From Bacillus timonensis (lineage in GTDB: Bacteria; Bacillota; Bacilli; Bacillales; Bacillaceae_L): 39,595 bases of DNA. Below the pieces are notes generated by a model. The model saw nothing but the letters and a program-made list of their open reading frames with translations, did no database searches and was not told the DNA's origin. The stretch is from assembly GCF_004799755.1 (NCBI RefSeq), contig NZ_SLUB01000037.1, positions 1 to 39,595 of the forward strand. Reading direction: 5' to 3'. Below are positions 1 through 7,967 of the stretch, in pieces (positions within the stretch are counted from its first letter, which is position 1; each line of letters starts with the position of its first letter). The position numbers and the translations under genes are program-made.

Positions 1-19
1 AGATGTGTATAAGAGACAG
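1..19 (+). other. Nextera transposon mosaic-end adapter (artefact)
   Basis: The first 19 bases, AGATGTGTATAAGAGACAG, are the Tn5/Nextera mosaic-end sequence used in Illumina tagmentation libraries. This is not genomic DNA. It translates as the familiar artefact MCIRDS in front of the first gene, so native sequence begins at about base 20. It also shows that the left edge is a contig end and not an arbitrary cut. Confidence 0.96.
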
Positions 20-62
20 TTGTAACATTGTCCAAAAAAGAAAAAACATGGGAGAGAGTAAT

Positions 63-989
63 TTGAAGAAAACAACATTGCCATTATTATTAGGTGTTTT
101 ATTGTTGAGTGGATGTAGTCTCATCGAGAAAAAAGAACCAGTTAGTGTAGTACTGCATCAAGTTTCACCTGTGGAAACAATCGAAACAAAGCAAGTCATC
201 GACACACGTGAAATTTCAATAATCGATCCACGTGATAATAGTGTCGTTGAAGTACTAAACAGAGATGAGTTCCAAACGGAAGAAGAATTAAAAGTGAAAG
301 CAGTTCAACTCGCAAGTGATTTAGCTGCCACGATTGACCGTCCAATGAAACCAGTTAAACTGAGTGCTGGTGGGGAATTGCAAGGTGGGCAGAGCCAAAT
401 GATTTTAAAAGAAAGTGAGCTTGTCACTAGAATCCTAGATAATTCCATTTTTAATAAACAAGTCGTACTTCCGATTGAAGAAACGAATCCAAATGTCACA
501 CAGGACCAGGTACAGGGCATAAATGAAGTGGTCCTTGGAAGCTTTACCACTTATTTCGATCCAACTGTAACTGGAAGAAATTTTAATATTAAAAAGTCTG
601 CAGATGAAGTGAACGATGTTGTGTTAGGACCTGGCGATCGTTTTTCTTTTAACTATGTGGTCGGAAATGGCTCCAAGGAAAACGGATATGCACTAGCCAC
701 CGTTATTATCAATAAGGAATTTGTTCCAGGGTATGGGGGAGGCATATGCCAAACGTCAAGTACTCTTTATAATGCTGTTGCAAAAGCCGGTCTTGAAATC
801 ATTGAGCTTCACCACCATTCAAAACCTGTAGGCTACGTTCCACTCGGTCAGGATGCTACAGTTGCTTACCCCTATTTGGACTTTAAGTTTTCCAATAATC
901 GCCCATATCCAGTTGTTTTGAAAACAACGGTAAACGCTAGTTCAATTACAGTTGAAGTTCGCTCCGCAGCAAATTATGTATCTAACTAA
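63..989 (+). CDS. VanW family lipoprotein
   Basis: A secreted, membrane-anchored lipoprotein of 308 residues. The N-terminus from TTG 63 is a signal peptide ending in the lipobox LLSGC, with Cys18 the predicted lipidation site. Residues about 157-290 form a VanW domain, with the signature GGGICQTSSTLY (225-236) followed by an HHHSKPVGYVPLGQDATV block. The VanW family occurs in glycopeptide-resistance clusters and in many spore formers; its biochemical role is unknown. I chose TTG 63 over ATG 48 because GGGAGAG lies six bases upstream. A start further upstream would run into the adapter at 1-19. There is no G5 domain. It stands alone, closed by a terminator at 1004, and is not evidence of vancomycin resistance. 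Confidence 0.85.
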   Translation: MKKTTLPLLLGVLLLSGCSLIEKKEPVSVVLHQVSPVETIETKQVIDTREISIIDPRDNSVVEVLNRDEFQTEEELKVKAVQLASDLAATIDRPMKPVKLSAGGELQGGQSQMILKESELVTRILDNSIFNKQVVLPIEETNPNVTQDQVQGINEVVLGSFTTYFDPTVTGRNFNIKKSADEVNDVVLGPGDRFSFNYVVGNGSKENGYALATVIINKEFVPGYGGGICQTSSTLYNAVAKAGLEIIELHHHSKPVGYVPLGQDATVAYPYLDFKFSNNRPYPVVLKTTVNASSITVEVRSAANYVSN

Positions 990-1003
990 AAAGTAGGGAA
1001 GGA

Positions 1004-1027
1004 GGTCAGCGTTGCTGGCCTTTTTTC
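1004..1027 (+). terminator. Rho-independent terminator of the VanW gene
   Basis: Seven-base stem GGTCAGC/GCTGGCC (1004-1010 and 1014-1020, one G-U pair) with a three-base loop, followed directly by TTTTTT. Confidence 0.85.
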
Positions 1028-1065
1028 TGTTATAATATTGATAGTTTCATATTGAAAGGGGTTGC

Positions 1066-1989
1066 ATGTTTTTGAGAATACTAGTTGTAGGAGCAGGGGC
1101 AATTGGCGGTTATTTTGGAGGGCGACTACATGAAAAAGGGGAAAACGTCACCTTCTTAGTCCGTGAAAAAAGACAAAAACAACTACAAGATCATGGACTA
1201 CAAATTGAGAGCATCCATGGAAATGTGACACTTCAACCGAAGACAATCCAATCAGGTGAAGAAGCGGGTCCATTTGATGTGATCATTTTATCAACAAAAC
1301 AATATCACCTTGAAGGTGCATTACATAGTATTGAACCATATGTGGGTGAAGACACGATGATTCTACCACTATTAAATGGCTACAGTCATGTCGATGTGTT
1401 AAAGTCTACGTTCAATTCAGAAAATGTAATAGGTGGATTATGTTTTATCGAGTCAACCTTGGATGCGGAAGGAAAAATCGTTCAGACAAGCCCGAACCAT
1501 CGCGCGTTATTTGGAGAATTTTCCGGGAAACGAACAGAGCGTATTTTAAAATTAGCAGAAGCTATGTCTGGAACAAAAACAAATATTGAATTAAGTGACA
1601 ACATTATTCGGGAAATGTGGCATAAATACATGTTTATCACTGGATTTTCAGGTGTAACAACGTTAATGAGGTCACCAATTGGCCCGATTCGTGAAGAGAA
1701 AAATGGTCAAAAGTTGATTTTAAACCTCTTTAAAGAAATCGGTTCTGTTATGCGGGCGATCGGTGCACCAATCGATGATGATATTGAGGAAAAACACGTA
1801 AAAACAACAAATCAAATGACATTTGAAATGAAGTCGTCGATGCAGCGAGATATGGAAAAAGGTTTGGATATTGAGGCTGATCAATTACAGGGCTATTTAT
1901 ATAAAATTGCCCAGGAAAAGGGCATTGAAACGCCTTTATTAGAGGTCATTTATTCTAACTTAAAGGTATATGAAGGACAAAGAGGATAA
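1066..1989 (+). CDS. 2-dehydropantoate 2-reductase family protein (PanE/ApbA)
   Basis: A cytoplasmic NADP-dependent reductase of 307 residues, the usual length. The family member PanE reduces ketopantoate to pantoate in coenzyme A synthesis. The N-terminal Rossmann motif is GAGAIGGYFGG. Later come LLNGYSH, the catalytic-lysine helix MWHKYMFITGFSGVTTL, and the C-terminal block SSMQRDMEKGLDIEADQLQGY, all typical of the family. The start is either ATG 1066 or TTG 1072, since AAAGGGG at 1056-1061 could serve both. Bacilli often carry several paralogues, including ones outside the pantothenate pathway. There is no pan operon around it, so the family is certain but the substrate is inferred. Confidence 0.85.
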   Translation: MFLRILVVGAGAIGGYFGGRLHEKGENVTFLVREKRQKQLQDHGLQIESIHGNVTLQPKTIQSGEEAGPFDVIILSTKQYHLEGALHSIEPYVGEDTMILPLLNGYSHVDVLKSTFNSENVIGGLCFIESTLDAEGKIVQTSPNHRALFGEFSGKRTERILKLAEAMSGTKTNIELSDNIIREMWHKYMFITGFSGVTTLMRSPIGPIREEKNGQKLILNLFKEIGSVMRAIGAPIDDDIEEKHVKTTNQMTFEMKSSMQRDMEKGLDIEADQLQGYLYKIAQEKGIETPLLEVIYSNLKVYEGQRG

Positions 1990-1998
1990 GGTGGGACG

Positions 1999-2034
1999 AA
2001 GGCAGTGTGTAGATGCACTGCCTTTTCATCTTTT
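1999..2034 (+). terminator. Rho-independent terminator of the PanE-like gene
   Basis: Ten-base stem with arms AAGGCAGTGT and GCACTGCCTT (one G-U pair) at 1999-2008 and 2015-2024, followed by TTTTCATCTTTT. Confidence 0.85.
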
Positions 2035-2054
2035 AAAAGGATCATTAGTCTGTA

Positions 2055-2110
2055 AAAATGCCACTATTTGAGAAATACTACCACTAATTCAAAAATACTG
2101 CCACTAGCTA
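2055..2110. repeat. Short imperfect tandem repeat, three units of 20 bp
   Basis: CCACTA recurs at exactly 2061, 2081 and 2101. Each copy is preceded by AAAAATG, AATACTA or AATACTG, giving three degenerate 20-bp units. It lies between the terminator at 1999 and the 3' end of the OsmC gene. No function is recognised. Confidence 0.7.
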
Positions 2111-2130
2111 ATTTCAGCCAAAACCTCTTT

Positions 2131-2571
2131 TTACCCAACCACTTTTACAACGGGTTCAACACTAACTTCGACATTCCCTTTTAGTGTTTGCGAGATGAAG
2201 CAAGCCTTTTCAGCCCGATGCGCTAGTTGAATTAATTTTTCTTGAAGTTCAACATCTGCTTGTTTGACGAAAATAAGTAGTTTATGAACAATTTTTTCGA
2301 AGACTAAGCGTTTGCCGTCCTTGCTAACTGTTCCTTCTGTTTCAACCTCAAGATGGGTGTACTCAATATCACGATTTGACAGGATAGCAGCAAGGGTAAG
2401 CATATAGCAATTTGTAGCGGCAGCAATTAGTAATTCCTCAGGATTTGCGCCAATTCCTGGTCCATCCAGTTGCTTTGGAGCAGAAACGGCAGTCTGAAGT
2501 CCATCGGTGGTAATCGTACCCTTTCCATTGCGATCTCCATTCCAAATACCTTTCACTATAAAAGAACTCAT
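2131..2571 (-). CDS. OsmC/Ohr family peroxiredoxin
   Basis: A cytoplasmic thiol peroxidase of 146 residues. The family reduces organic hydroperoxides with two redox-active cysteines. Both are visible: Cys55 in AATNCYMLTLAA and Cys124 in EKACFISQTL, at the spacing expected for OsmC proteins. The N-terminal strand region (SSFIVKGIWNGDRNGKG) resembles the staphylococcal SACOL1771-type branch more than Ohr. A GAGGGG ribosome site precedes the ATG. It is transcribed alone, convergent with the PanE-like gene. No OhrR-type regulator is adjacent, so regulation is unknown. Confidence 0.85.
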   Translation of the reverse strand: MSSFIVKGIWNGDRNGKGTITTDGLQTAVSAPKQLDGPGIGANPEELLIAAATNCYMLTLAAILSNRDIEYTHLEVETEGTVSKDGKRLVFEKIVHKLLIFVKQADVELQEKLIQLAHRAEKACFISQTLKGNVEVSVEPVVKVVG

Positions 2572-2726
2572 TTTGGTTCATTCCCCTCTATTTTTCTGTA
2601 ACCTTCTTCTATTATATGCACAAAAAATGGAAACACGAAAGGGATTTATCTGAAAATAAAGAATAACTACCTTATTTCTATCATCTAGTTTTCTGAATAT
2701 AATAGACATAAAAGGAGGAAAAGGCA

Positions 2727-3695
2727 ATGACGTCTACAGACTTTACATTTTTAGCTGAAGATAGTGTCACGATTTATTGTAAGAAGTGGGAAAACCCGGA
2801 AGCAACTCCAAAAGGAATCGTCCAAATTGCCCATGGGATGGCAGAGCATATTGAACGCTACGATTTATTTGCAAAGTCACTCACTAATGAAGGTTATATT
2901 GTATATGGAAATGACCATCGCGGTCACGGAAAAACAGGGACGAATGCTAAACTAGTGGGATTTTTTGCTGAGGAAAATGGGTTTGATCGTGTGGTTGAGG
3001 ATATGCTTCAGCTAACAGAAATAATTAAAAAGAACCATCCACATACACCCATTTTTCTCTTCGGACATAGCATGGGTTCCTTTTTAGTAAGGAGATACAT
3101 ACAAATACATGGTGATAAGCTAGCAGGTGTTATTCTTTCAGGAACAGGAGGAGACCCCGGATTTATAGGTAAAGTTGGAATGGGACTAGCCAAGTTTGAA
3201 ATGAAACGAAAAGGAAAGAAAACCAAGAGTCCGCTTATGAACAAGCTTACGTTTGGAAGCTACAACAAATCTTTTCGCCCGAATCGAACAGAATTTGATT
3301 GGCTCTCAAGAGATGATCAAGAAGTAGACAAATATATCGCGGATCCGCTTTGTGGTGGCATTTTCACGGCAGGCTTCTTCTATGACCTTGTTAGTGGTGT
3401 AGCAAAAGTAAACAACCATAATGCAAATCAACATATTCCAAAAGAATTACCGATGTACTTTATGGCTGGAGATAAGGATCCGGTAGGAAACTTTTCAAAA
3501 GGAGTTCTCGAGGCTGCAGCTATGTATAAAAACGTAGGAATGAATAATATAACGGTCCAACTATATGAAAATAGCCGACATGAAATTTTAAAAGAAATCA
3601 ATAAAGAGGAAGTTTACAAAGATGTGATCAATTGGTTAAATACGCACATAAAAAAAGGTGATTCAAAGACTTTCGCCTATGAATCACTTAAATGA
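2727..3695 (+). CDS. Alpha/beta hydrolase, lysophospholipase / monoacylglycerol lipase type
   Basis: A serine hydrolase of 322 residues. The fold markers are an oxyanion-region HGMAEH (36-41), the nucleophile elbow GHSMGS with Ser115, an acid in GDKDPV (Asp251) and the histidine in SRHE (His285). FGHSMGS together with HGMAEH and NDHRGHGKT points to the monoglyceride lipase / PldB-type branch (Hydrolase_4). The substrate is probably a lysolipid or monoglyceride. No signal peptide is seen, so it is probably cytoplasmic. AAAGGAGG precedes ATG 2727. A TATAAT at 2698-2703 could be the -10, but the -35 is poor. It is monocistronic. Confidence 0.85.
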   Translation: MTSTDFTFLAEDSVTIYCKKWENPEATPKGIVQIAHGMAEHIERYDLFAKSLTNEGYIVYGNDHRGHGKTGTNAKLVGFFAEENGFDRVVEDMLQLTEIIKKNHPHTPIFLFGHSMGSFLVRRYIQIHGDKLAGVILSGTGGDPGFIGKVGMGLAKFEMKRKGKKTKSPLMNKLTFGSYNKSFRPNRTEFDWLSRDDQEVDKYIADPLCGGIFTAGFFYDLVSGVAKVNNHNANQHIPKELPMYFMAGDKDPVGNFSKGVLEAAAMYKNVGMNNITVQLYENSRHEILKEINKEEVYKDVINWLNTHIKKGDSKTFAYESLK

Positions 3696-3742
3696 GGAGA
3701 TATTATGGGATACGTGGTGGATACGTCCAAAACCCCAAATGA

Positions 3743-3841
3743 TTAGTAGCTCCAGTAAAATGCTCCTACAATGATTAATAGGATAAATAGAACTACAATT
3801 AAAGCAAAGTTATTGTTATGACCGCCTCCGCCATAGCTCAT
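3743..3841 (-). CDS. YjcZ-family sporulation micro-protein (32 aa)
   Basis: A 32-residue protein beginning MSYGGGGHNNNFALIVVLF and continuing as one hydrophobic helix that ends FYWSY. A glycine/asparagine-rich head with a single transmembrane segment is the hallmark of the YjcZ sporulation family, which often goes unannotated because of its size. The start is well fixed: AAGGAGGTG sits about six bases before the ATG at 3841. The protein is presumably membrane-inserted in the developing spore. It is convergent with the hydrolase gene; the terminator at 3922 belongs to pepV upstream of it. Confidence 0.9.
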   Translation of the reverse strand: MSYGGGGHNNNFALIVVLFILLIIVGAFYWSY

Positions 3842-3921
3842 ATTCAGCACCTCCTTGTTTCAGAGTTACTATATAATATGGGAGAGTAGCAAATCTGTAA
3901 TGGACAATCATGGAGAAAACG

Positions 3922-3964
3922 AAAAAGAGGTTTCAACCCATATAAAATAGGGAAGAACCTCTTT
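3922..3964 (-). terminator. Terminator of pepV
   Basis: Read on the minus strand, AAAGAGGTT pairs with AACCTCTTT across a loop of about 20 bases, and a T-run follows. It starts only a few bases after the pepV stop codon. Confidence 0.8.
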
Positions 3965-3972
3965 ATTATGAA

Positions 3973-5379
3973 TTACACATTTCCCAAACGATAGATTGCG
4001 TGTGCGTAAATAGCGGTTGCTTTTAATAAGTCATCGATTTCGATGTATTCGTTCTTTTGGTGAGCGGTCATTGGTTTACCTGGGAATACAACCCCAAAGG
4101 CAACTCCATTTTTCATAAAACGTGCATATGTAGCGCCACCAGTTGTTAAAAGAGTAGGTTCGTCACCAGTTTCTGCTTCATAAACTTCTTGAAGAGCTTT
4201 AATCAATGGTGAATCTTTCGGAACATGATGGGGCTCCTTAGAAGCAAGGGATGTAATTTTAAAATGATAAGATTCGACAGTTTTTGTTAGTTTATCGATT
4301 GTGTCTTCATAATTCGTTTCTACCGGGCATCGAATATTTAAGTGGATCTCAGCCATTTCGTCTTTCTTGAATGTGAAAATTCCTGCATTCACAGTCAATG
4401 GGCCGGTGATCTCATCTGAAAAATCAATCCCTAACCCTTCACCTTTGAATTGGTTATAGAGCGTTTCATAAATGAACTGTATGTACGTATTTGCGCTTTC
4501 TTCAAAGGAATACTGCTGTAAGAATGAAGCTAAAAGTAGAGCAGCATTTACTCCTTTATGAGGTTCCATCCCATGTGCTGAAGTCCCAACCAACTTAAGC
4601 ATGGTTTGGTCTCCATCTTGTGAATAGGAATATACTACTCCTTTTTCCTTACAATATTTCAAAAAGTTCGGAACGAGTGTATCGTTCTGTCCAATCATTT
4701 TAGCTTCGGCTACATCTGGCACCATATTTCCTTTTTCACCTGCAACAAAGGAGAGGAGAGATAAATCTCCCTTTTCACCAGATGAAACATTCTGGAGCCC
4801 AAGTTTAACATTGATTTGTCCTTTTTCAGCGTGAATGATTGGAAAATCCGCATCAGGTGCAAAGCCAGCTAATGGTGCTTTTTCAACTTCAACATATTTT
4901 TTCATGCAGCTCATGCCACTTTCTTCATCGGTTCCAAAGATCAAGCGAATATTATGTTTTAAAGGAAGCCCAAGTTCTTTTACAATTTTGAGTCCATAAT
5001 ATGCAGCAATCGTTGGCCCTTTATCATCAATGGCACCTCTTGCATATAGTTTTCCATCACGAATCGTAGGCTCAAATGGTGGGGATACCCAATCACCTGT
5101 TGCAGGTACAACATCTAAGTGACATAGGATTCCAATGTAATCTTCAGCTTGAGCAGGACTATATTCGGAATATCCTACCATTCCCTCAATATTGGTTGTT
5201 TTGAATCCAGCAAACTCTGTAATAGAGAGCATCGTTTCCAACGCCTCACCAATTTTATCTCCCATAGGACGTTTTTTAGTTGCGCTTTCAAGGTCCTTTA
5301 CACTTTCAATCCGTAAAATTGCTTCTAAATCCCTAAGCAGATCATCTTTTCGTTTCAATACTTCATCATAAAAATTCAT
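3973..5379 (-). CDS. pepV: Dipeptidase PepV (M20 metallopeptidase)
   Basis: A cytoplasmic zinc aminoacyl-dipeptidase that removes the N-terminal residue of dipeptides, about 468 residues, the family length. M20 hallmarks are in order: metal ligand His in CHLDVVP (residue 88 counted from the first ATG), Asp in RGAIDDKGP (119/120), general base and ligand Glu in TDEESG (153/154), Asp in PDADFP (177) and the C-terminal His in PMTAHQKNE. These positions nearly match those of the characterised Lactobacillus PepV. Two ATGs stand in tandem. The second (5379) has the better spacing to GAGGTG, and the first (5382) is only two bases from it. It is a single gene with its own terminator. Confidence 0.92.
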   Translation of the reverse strand: MNFYDEVLKRKDDLLRDLEAILRIESVKDLESATKKRPMGDKIGEALETMLSITEFAGFKTTNIEGMVGYSEYSPAQAEDYIGILCHLDVVPATGDWVSPPFEPTIRDGKLYARGAIDDKGPTIAAYYGLKIVKELGLPLKHNIRLIFGTDEESGMSCMKKYVEVEKAPLAGFAPDADFPIIHAEKGQINVKLGLQNVSSGEKGDLSLLSFVAGEKGNMVPDVAEAKMIGQNDTLVPNFLKYCKEKGVVYSYSQDGDQTMLKLVGTSAHGMEPHKGVNAALLLASFLQQYSFEESANTYIQFIYETLYNQFKGEGLGIDFSDEITGPLTVNAGIFTFKKDEMAEIHLNIRCPVETNYEDTIDKLTKTVESYHFKITSLASKEPHHVPKDSPLIKALQEVYEAETGDEPTLLTTGGATYARFMKNGVAFGVVFPGKPMTAHQKNEYIEIDDLLKATAIYAHAIYRLGNV

Positions 5380-5423
5380 CATGTCACCTCATACAGATTT
5401 TCATTATTCTAATTATATACAAA

Positions 5424-5455
5424 AACACCATCCTTTACATAGTAGGGATGGTGTT
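5424..5455 (-). terminator. Terminator of the TauE/SafE-type gene
   Basis: On the minus strand, AACACCATCC and GGATGGTGTT form a perfect ten-base stem followed by TTTTTGT, immediately after the exporter stop codon at 5457. Confidence 0.88.
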
Positions 5456-5456
5456 G

Positions 5457-6329
5457 TTAACCAACTTCTTTTTCCTTAAGACGAAGTTTAAAAGTATGGA
5501 GTACAAAATGGATTAGCATATATAGGCAGTAGATCAATAGAAAGAGCAAACCAACAAAGTCTAAATGAAACAGTTTAAATACGAGACTTACTCCGGTTGC
5601 GATATAAAGACCAGCGAGGAAATAACGTACCTGTTTATCTTCATATATATTCGTAACCATTGCGCCAAGCTGACCACCAATAAGTGCACCTATAATCAAG
5701 CTTACAATTACTCCATAATCCAGCTCAACGGTTGACGCATAAGTTGCAAAACCAGCGACAACAATCATGAATACACTAAGCAGGCTTGTACCCACTGCAT
5801 ATTTTGGTTGGAACGCTAATACACTCATTAACAAAGGAACGATAATAAAGCCTCCGCCCACACCTAATGCTGTTGAAATAAAGCCAGCGAATAAGCCGAT
5901 TAAGACAATTTTTCCATAAGCAAAATTCGTTTTTCCAGCTGCTTGCTCCTTGCTAGGGGAATTACTAACAAGTATGGATATTGAAAAATATAAGATCAGC
6001 ACTAAATACATCAATGGAATAACAGTGTTTTCTATTTGATATTTTTTAAGGAATATAACAAATGGGTGTGCAAACTGGGTGGCGATAACTCCACTTATTC
6101 CAATAATAATCGAAGTCTCCCATTTAATATGTTTGAGTCGAAAATGTGCTACTACACCGGAAAGGGAGGTAGCAACGGTATACAACAAGCTTGTAGCAAT
6201 TGCGATCACTGGAGAAAATCCCATTAGGATTAGCGTAGGGGTCAGAATAAAGCCACCGCCAATTCCAAAAAAACCGGACATTACTCCAATACAAAGACCT
6301 AATATGACGTAAATAAGTAAGTCCTGCAA
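5457..6329 (-). CDS. TSUP family exporter (TauE/SafE)
   Basis: A polytopic membrane protein of about 290 residues with eight or so hydrophobic segments. It contains two copies of the family's glycine motif, GFFGIGGGFILTP near the N-terminus and ALGVGGGFIIVP in the middle, which reflects the internal duplication of the TSUP fold. Members export sulfite, sulfoacetate or related organosulfur anions; the substrate here cannot be told. I prefer TTG 6329, preceded by AAAGGAG at seven bases. GTG 6353 gives eight more residues but lacks a good ribosome site and would include the Shine-Dalgarno sequence in the coding region. It is on its own with a dedicated terminator. Confidence 0.87.
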   Translation of the reverse strand: MQDLLIYVILGLCIGVMSGFFGIGGGFILTPTLILMGFSPVIAIATSLLYTVATSLSGVVAHFRLKHIKWETSIIIGISGVIATQFAHPFVIFLKKYQIENTVIPLMYLVLILYFSISILVSNSPSKEQAAGKTNFAYGKIVLIGLFAGFISTALGVGGGFIIVPLLMSVLAFQPKYAVGTSLLSVFMIVVAGFATYASTVELDYGVIVSLIIGALIGGQLGAMVTNIYEDKQVRYFLAGLYIATGVSLVFKLFHLDFVGLLFLLIYCLYMLIHFVLHTFKLRLKEKEVG

Positions 6330-6423
6330 TGGCAAACTCCTTTCCTTATTCACTTCTACTATCTAGCTAAGTATATAGGAAAAATACTTTTTCCGCATGT
6401 GTACAGACCCAGTATTTGTAAAA

Positions 6424-7335
6424 TTAGTCTGTTATCTTTTCGAAAATAGGCGGGCTATCTAAGAAAGGCGCCTCGCACATGATTTTTTCATTAGTTAACG
6501 GATGTACCAATTGTATCCGTGCGGCATGGAGTGCCTGTCTTTGAACAATTGGTTGTCCACCATATAAAGTATCTCCCACAAGCGGGTAACCTAAATGGCT
6601 CATATGTACGCGAATTTGGTGCGTACGACCAGTTAACAATTCAAGTTCTACTAAGGTGATTTCTTTATTCGAAACTGTTCGAAGGACATGAAATTTCGTA
6701 ATCGCCTTTTGCCCTGTTGGTGACACTCTTCTGCGTGTTGGATGATGACGGTCCCGACCAATGGCAGCCTCGATTGTTCCCTTTTTTTGTTTGATGATTC
6801 CGTGTACCAAAGCGAGATAAGTCCGTTTGATTTCACGTTTTTCGAGACGGCGGTCTAATATGGCCGAAGCAAGTTTATGCTTTGCGAATATGACGGCCCC
6901 GGTTGTATCGTGATCAAGTCGATGAATATGCCGAACTTTTGTTTGAATACCGTTCATTTGAAAATGATAGGCAACCGCATTAGCAAGGGTACCAAGCTGT
7001 CCCTCTTCGTTAGGGTGTGTATCCATACCAGGCGGTTTATTGACGATTAAAAGATGGTCATCCTCAAATAGAATGTGGAGGTTTGGAACATATTCCGGTT
7101 CAACGCCAAGTTGTTCTTCTATAAAAAGATGGACCTGCAGTTTGTCATTTTGTATGAGAGTTGTGTTCCATGGCTTGGTTTCACCTTTATGCTTCACGCC
7201 TTTTTCCATTCGTAATTGATGCAGCATTTGCTTTGGCATCGACCAAGCGTTCTTTAACACATCCTCGATTGTCATGCCTACCCAGTCTTTTGGAACCTGG
7301 ACTTCAAACCATTCGCCTACTCTTTTTGTTAACAT
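6424..7335 (-). CDS. yhcT: RluA-family 23S rRNA/tRNA pseudouridine synthase (YhcT-like)
   Basis: Isomerises uridine to pseudouridine in structured RNA. It has 303 residues. The catalytic motif HRLDHDTTG carries the essential Asp141. The RluA-type motifs NKPPGMDTHP (99-108), KREIKRTYLALVHG and LLTGRTHQIRVHMSHLGYPLVGDTLYGG follow in the normal order. The N-terminal 80 residues are S4-like but degenerate. AAGGGG precedes ATG 7335 by seven bases. The symbol rests on synteny: as recalled, yhcT is followed by yhcU in B. subtilis, and a yhcU-like gene follows here after a 0.6 kb repeat block, although on the opposite strand. The target uridine is not known from sequence. Confidence 0.85.
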   Translation of the reverse strand: MLTKRVGEWFEVQVPKDWVGMTIEDVLKNAWSMPKQMLHQLRMEKGVKHKGETKPWNTTLIQNDKLQVHLFIEEQLGVEPEYVPNLHILFEDDHLLIVNKPPGMDTHPNEEGQLGTLANAVAYHFQMNGIQTKVRHIHRLDHDTTGAVIFAKHKLASAILDRRLEKREIKRTYLALVHGIIKQKKGTIEAAIGRDRHHPTRRRVSPTGQKAITKFHVLRTVSNKEITLVELELLTGRTHQIRVHMSHLGYPLVGDTLYGGQPIVQRQALHAARIQLVHPLTNEKIMCEAPFLDSPPIFEKITD

Positions 7336-7382
7336 ATGATAACCCCTTTTACTAGAGATATTGTATCGGGTGTTTCAATGAA

Positions 7383-7590
7383 AAGGAAATTGAACGAAAA
7401 TCGTGCACGAAATCCTTTTCATAGTATGAATGAAGGGGAAATGGGGTGGGAAATTCATGTGTATCCCTCTTCATAGCGTGAATGAAAGGTATTCTGAATT
7501 AATATCGTGCACGAAGTCCTCTTCACAACGTGTATGAAGAGCAATTTGAGCAAGAACTGAGCAAGATATCCTTTTCATAAAATGTTCATG
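7383..7590. repeat. 52-bp-period tandem array, four degenerate units
   Basis: Four units begin at 7383, 7435, 7487 and 7539. The core TTCATAGCGTGAATGAA-like segment recurs at 7415, 7467, 7519 and 7571, exactly 52 bp apart. The cores are imperfect inverted repeats, best in unit 3 (CTCTTCA...TGAAGAG). Units 1 and 3 also share the perfect palindrome TCGTGCACGA. A further out-of-phase partial copy of the core ends near 7624. No ORF with a ribosome site crosses the array. Confidence 0.85.
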
Positions 7591-7689
7591 TTAAAAAGTA
7601 TATCCAATCTACGAAATGAATGAAAGAGAAAGTGGATATGGAGGAAAGACTTACCGTACCAAAAGCAGGGAATCCTGTGTTATTCTATA

Positions 7690-7788
7690 TTTAACTTTAT
7701 TCAGCATTAACCTCTTTTTCTTTAAGTTGGGGATGAAGGTAGGTCTTTATTTTAGTGGGAGTTCTAACTTCGACTGAATAAAGTTAAA
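7690..7788. repeat. 15-bp perfect inverted repeat, 69-bp centre
   Basis: TTTAACTTTATTCAG at 7690-7704 is the exact reverse complement of CTGAATAAAGTTAAA at 7774-7788. The right arm abuts the palindromic element that begins CCTCCGGCGG. The arms could be the ends of a small non-coding element; the centre encodes nothing recognisable. Confidence 0.8.
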
Positions 7789-7932
7789 GCCTCCGGCGGA
7801 TGCCACAGATTTTCAATGGAAACTTTTCGAGCAAAAGATCAAAGACTAAGGACGCCACATCCTGTGGCAACGTCTTTGTGACCCACATCATGTGGGCCTA
7901 AAAAATCTGGGCAAAAATACGCCAAGGCGCAT
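7789..7932. repeat. Palindrome-rich intergenic element (probable dispersed repeat)
   Basis: A nest of dyads: GCCACA-TCC-TGTGGC at 7854-7868, with outer arms GACG/CGTC and AAAGAC/GTCTTT (7841-7877); CCCACAT-C-ATGTGGG at 7882-7896; CGCC-AA-GGCG at about 7920-7928; and a long-range pairing of GCCACAGATTTT (7802-7813) with AAAAAATCTGGGC near 7900-7912. I recall closely similar GCCTCCGGCGG / GACGCCACATCCTGTGGC blocks as dispersed intergenic repeats in Bacillaceae; that recall is unverified. It ends just before the ribosome site of the yhcU-like gene. Confidence 0.65.
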
Positions 7933-7967
7933 TTGATTATTATGGAGATATAAGGGTGGGTTTTACA

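Noticed and set aside
63-989. Vancomycin resistance determinant
   Set aside because: VanW-domain proteins are common in spore formers, and no vanA/B-type ligase, vanH or vanX is present in the window.
3705-3746. 13-codon ORF after the hydrolase gene with GAGGAG upstream
   Set aside because: Very short, overlaps the end of the yjcZ-type gene, and no known leader or micro-protein pattern is seen.
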